Source of the DNA: Rotaria sp. Silwood1
Lineage: Eukaryota; Rotifera; Eurotatoria; Philodinida; Philodinidae
NCBI GenBank assembly: GCA_905250075.1
Contig: CAJNOP010000025.1
Location: 1,674,318 to 1,738,317 of the forward strand
Length of the DNA stretch: 64,000 nucleotides
Direction: 5' to 3'
How positions within the stretch are numbered: position 1 is the stretch's first letter; each line of letters starts with the position of its first letter. Both the position numbers and the translations under genes were made by a program. Shown here in pieces: positions 60,830 to 64,000 of this stretch. The notes beneath the pieces were generated by a model. It saw only the letters and a program-made list of their open reading frames with translations. It searched no databases and was not told the DNA's origin.

Positions 60830-63800
60830 ATGCGTTCTTCAAATGGATCATTAAAATTATTTGTTGGTGATTTAGGTGATAATCGTAAATCGGATTTAAA
60901 TCGTTTATTTAGTAAATATGGTGAAATATCAACAATATATATTGATGAAAAAAAACATTTTGCTTTTGTTGAATTTACATCATCAATTAATGCACAACGT
61001 GCATTAGAACATACAAATAATAAAACAGTAAATGGTTCAAAACTTCGTGTTGAATATGCTAAATCAGATAAAACATCACGTGATAATCGACGTCCATTAT
61101 CTCGTGATCGTTCACCAACATCGATTTTATATAGTCATTTACAGGTTTAAATCAAAAACATTTGTTTTTTTATTACTATTGCAGAGAATGTTAAGTTAAA
61201 GTAGAATTTTTTAAATATAGAATGTGATGAAGTGATTAAAAATATGAATGATTTTTTTTCGATGACATATTTTATCTGAATGAAGTAGTCAATTTTTAAT
61301 AATCGACAAATTATCAAAGATTTTCATTTTTTGGAAAACTAAATTTAGAAAATTCGATTATACATGGTTTTTTTACATAATATAGTTATGAAATTCGAGG
61401 AAAACATATTCTTCATCAGTTCATCTGAACATATATTAAAAAAAAAATTTCACTTTAAATTTTTCAATTCTCACAAAAATTTTATTGTTTGAAATATGTG
61501 TTTTTTTTTTTTTTCAATAGGTAACAGCTAATCGTTTACCACCTATGCAAGTATTTCGTCAAAATTATTATCAACATTATCCATTACCAATGACAACTAA
61601 TCCTATGACGACATCTCGTGGTCGATCTTTAACACCACCATCATTTAAACAAAATGCTCGTTTACCATCGATGCATCATTTACGTTCACAAGATATATGT
61701 TATCATCATCCAGCTATGTATAATGATCCAGCTTATTATCGAACATATGGTGATCCATATTTAATGCAACGACTACCACCACCAGCTTTTCTTCCTTCAA
61801 CACCACCACCATCATCATCAGCATCATCATCATCATCACGTGCCTATAGAAATATGTATTCATCATCTGGTATTAATCGTTATACATCAAATATATCTGC
61901 ATCATCACATCATCGACGAAGTCGTAGTCGTAGTCGGCACAGGTACGAAAACTAAAAGAAAAAACATCAACACTACATCAAATTGTTCGTTGTCATTCAT
62001 CTTTTCTTTTCTTCTCATCATATATTGATCGTTTCGATTATGTCACAACTGCTCATATCATAATCTAAATTTCTTTTTCTCTTTCAAAGCAGACAGTCCT
62101 TGGAGAATATTATGGAATATATATAAAGGTTGGTTTTTTCCGATCTGCTATAGATTTATATATCTATATAAAAAAAAAAATATTTGTGATATGAAATTAA
62201 AGAAGAAATAAACAAATTATTTTGTATTTTATTTATATTTAGAAATTCAATATCAAATCGAAATCGATCTAGTCGTGAACAAAAACATAAACGACAAACA
62301 TCGATATCATCATCATCATCATCTGAACAAAAACATGATCGTGGTCCACGAACACCACCACCTAAATCATCAATACATCGTTCGAAAAAAAGGTAATAAT
62401 TATTTGTCATGATCAATTAAAAAGTTTTCGAACTTCAAATAGTAAAAAAAAACTTTTTATTGATATTACGAAACAAAATATTCAAAGTTTCATCTAACCT
62501 TAAAAACATAGATACTGAAGTCACAAAACGAAAATCTATCATACACTCATGCTTGTTAGGTCTGAACGCTTTTCTCATTCAATTGAATTTGATAGACTTG
62601 AGCAGCTAATAATAATATACTTGTAATCAACCAGACTTAGAAAATGTTTTTGTAGAATCATTGAGTTTTGTATAAGTAATATTTCGTTAATCAATAGAAG
62701 TGAGGATTTTTCATTACAAATGAAGAAGTCCTGTACGAGAAATCTGAGCCAGATTCGTTTTCTATGACTAAGATTATGTGCCAATTAAATATTGCCAACA
62801 GTAAAGAAGCTTAACATTCTTTTTTTTTTTTTTGTAAAACATTACTACTTTTGTATGTTTTCTCACGCAAGTTGAAAATTCTTTTTGTGATCGTCACTAT
62901 TTGTATTTTATATGATTGGAATAAAAAATTCATCTTATTTCATTTTTAACTTCTCGATGAGGGTCCTATAAAAAAAATATGTTTCAAGTTAACAATTGAA
63001 ACATGTTAAATTCTTACACTGATATACAAAATTTGTTAAATGTTTAAAATTTCAAAAATTGATGTCATGATGAGAATAAACTATAAATTCAATTCAGTAC
63101 TTCTTTTTATAATCAAATATCAATCTTTTATGTAAAAAAAGATCGATCATATGTCTTTCTAAGGATAAGAAATGTAATTGTATAGTCGAGAAAATAAGTT
63201 GTAGTAGAACTAATATAGGTTTTATTGTGTTAATTTTAATATAGATTCTAAGTTTCAAAATCAGAACTATCCTCAAATTGATTTTTTCTTTCGAATATTT
63301 ATTAAAATGCAGTTATATCAGCCAAAGAACACTTATTTACACTAAGGTTTTAGGACATTGTATCGATTATAAGATCTACTTCTTGAAAAAATGTAGACAT
63401 AAATCATATCTATACATACAAGTGGGTTATTCAGAGATTTTCAAAATAGTATTAGTTCACTTTAAATACGACATTAAAATTTATCTGAAACTGTATAGGA
63501 ATATTAATCGCGCCAATTAGTATATAGACTGAATTTGAAGTAAAAAGAAAAGTGCTGTTCTCATTTGTTTTACAGTCGAAATGCTTGAAAATATTTATTT
63601 ATACATAGAGTAGTATGAGATTATATTTTTTTCAATTATGTTAGATCTCGTTCGAGTTCTGATGCAGCTTCTTCGACATCTGATCAAAAATCATCATCAG
63701 ATTCATCATCTGAAAATGTTGAGAATGACGACAAACGATCTAGTTCAAGAAGGTAAGCTGAACAATAATCTTTAACTCAAGTAATTATTTTCGTTTTAAT

Positions 63801-63860
63801 AAAAGATCTCTAGACAATGATTCAGATCGAAAACATTCAAAAAGAAAGAGAAGAGAATGA
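60830..63860 (+). CDS. RRM and RS-domain protein (SR-type splicing factor)
   Basis: Exons 60830-61144, 61521-61942, 62243-62392, 63645-63752 and 63806-63860 give 349 residues. One RRM lies at about residues 8-77, with RNP2 LKLFVGDL and RNP1 KHFAFVEF. A Pro/Tyr/His-rich middle follows (HYPLPMTTNPMTT), then serine-rich and RS segments (HHRRSRSRSRHR, SSSSSSEQKHD, SRSSSDAASS) and a basic end KHSKRKRRE. SR-type proteins bind exonic enhancers and are shuttled and phosphorylated on RS repeats. With a single RRM and a low RS density it is not clearly any one SRSF; RBM-type or lark-like proteins remain possible. The intron before 63645 is 1.25 kb, the longest in this gene. AATAAA occurs just after the stop. 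Confidence 0.85.
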
Positions 63861-64000
63861 ATAATAAAAATTAAAATATTCCTGTTTATTTGCTATTTTC
63901 CTTTGTAATTGTATGTGTGTTTTTTTTTCTTTGTTATACATTGAACATTCATCCTATGATCGAATCACTAACTGTTTTTTTTTCCTTTGTTTCTTTGTTT

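Noticed and set aside
1-64000. CRISPR arrays, rRNA genes, prophage or bacterial operons
   Set aside because: None seen; the window is eukaryotic with spliced genes throughout and has no regularly spaced direct repeats.

Overview
The window looks like nuclear DNA of a bdelloid rotifer (Rotaria/Adineta type). It is AT-rich, with compact multi-exon animal genes, many introns of 45-70 bp, strict GT-AG boundaries and short intergenic distances. The strongest lineage clue is the eroded ADP-ribosyltransferase + TPR gene at 52.9-54.8 kb, a fusion I know as a large bdelloid family. A secreted NHL-propeller gene fits the same picture. All exon structures were read by eye. In every multi-exon gene the exon phases add up to an open frame, which is strong internal support; no homology search was possible.

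Layout. 0.3-6.7 kb (+): 3' part of the centriolar gene C2CD3. 7.4-8.0 kb (+): a small coiled-coil gene whose end resembles the CEP290 C terminus. 10.2-10.6 kb (-): an intronless Ly6/uPAR-type surface protein. 10.6-15.1 kb: repeat-rich non-coding DNA with a decayed minisatellite, GT-rich fold-backs and a broken duplicate of the last C2CD3 exons, intron included. 15.8-21.1 kb (+): NUP153-like FG nucleoporin interrupted by a 100-N gap. 21.35-21.91 kb (+): BUD31. 22.0-25.0 kb (-): a GLD2/TENT2-type poly(A) polymerase with altered catalytic carboxylates. 26.8-28.9 kb (+): guanylate kinase. 30.3-32.4 kb (-): CFAP96 (C4orf47). 34.0-35.6 kb (+): NHL-repeat protein with a 7-nt exon. 39.1-43.0 kb (-): a paired/Tc1-type HTH plus zinc-finger protein, probably domesticated from a transposase. 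45.6-49.5 kb (-): a diaphanous-related formin with FH3, FH1, FH2 and DAD. 52.4-52.7 kb: GC-rich MITE-like element. 52.9-54.8 kb (-): ART-TPR pseudogene. 56.8-57.5 kb (-): unknown basic hydrophobic protein. 60.0-60.5 kb (-): RPL30, divergent from an RRM/RS splicing factor at 60.8-63.9 kb (+).

Functional themes. Centriole and cilium (C2CD3, CEP290-like, CFAP96), RNA processing and translation (BUD31, RS protein, TENT2-like, RPL30), nuclear pore (NUP153) and actin nucleation (formin). There is no operon of related functions. However, many start codons sit 0-20 nt downstream of a good splice acceptor, which fits the spliced-leader trans-splicing known in bdelloids; BUD31, 245 bp behind NUP153, is the best candidate for a downstream operon cistron.

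The items most worth following are the TENT2-like gene (catalytic triad changed to E, D, N), the HTH/zinc-finger fusion, the DNA-level C2CD3 duplication, the GC-rich inverted-repeat element and the dispersed GT-rich fold-backs. I saw no CRISPR array, rRNA, intact transposase or viral gene.
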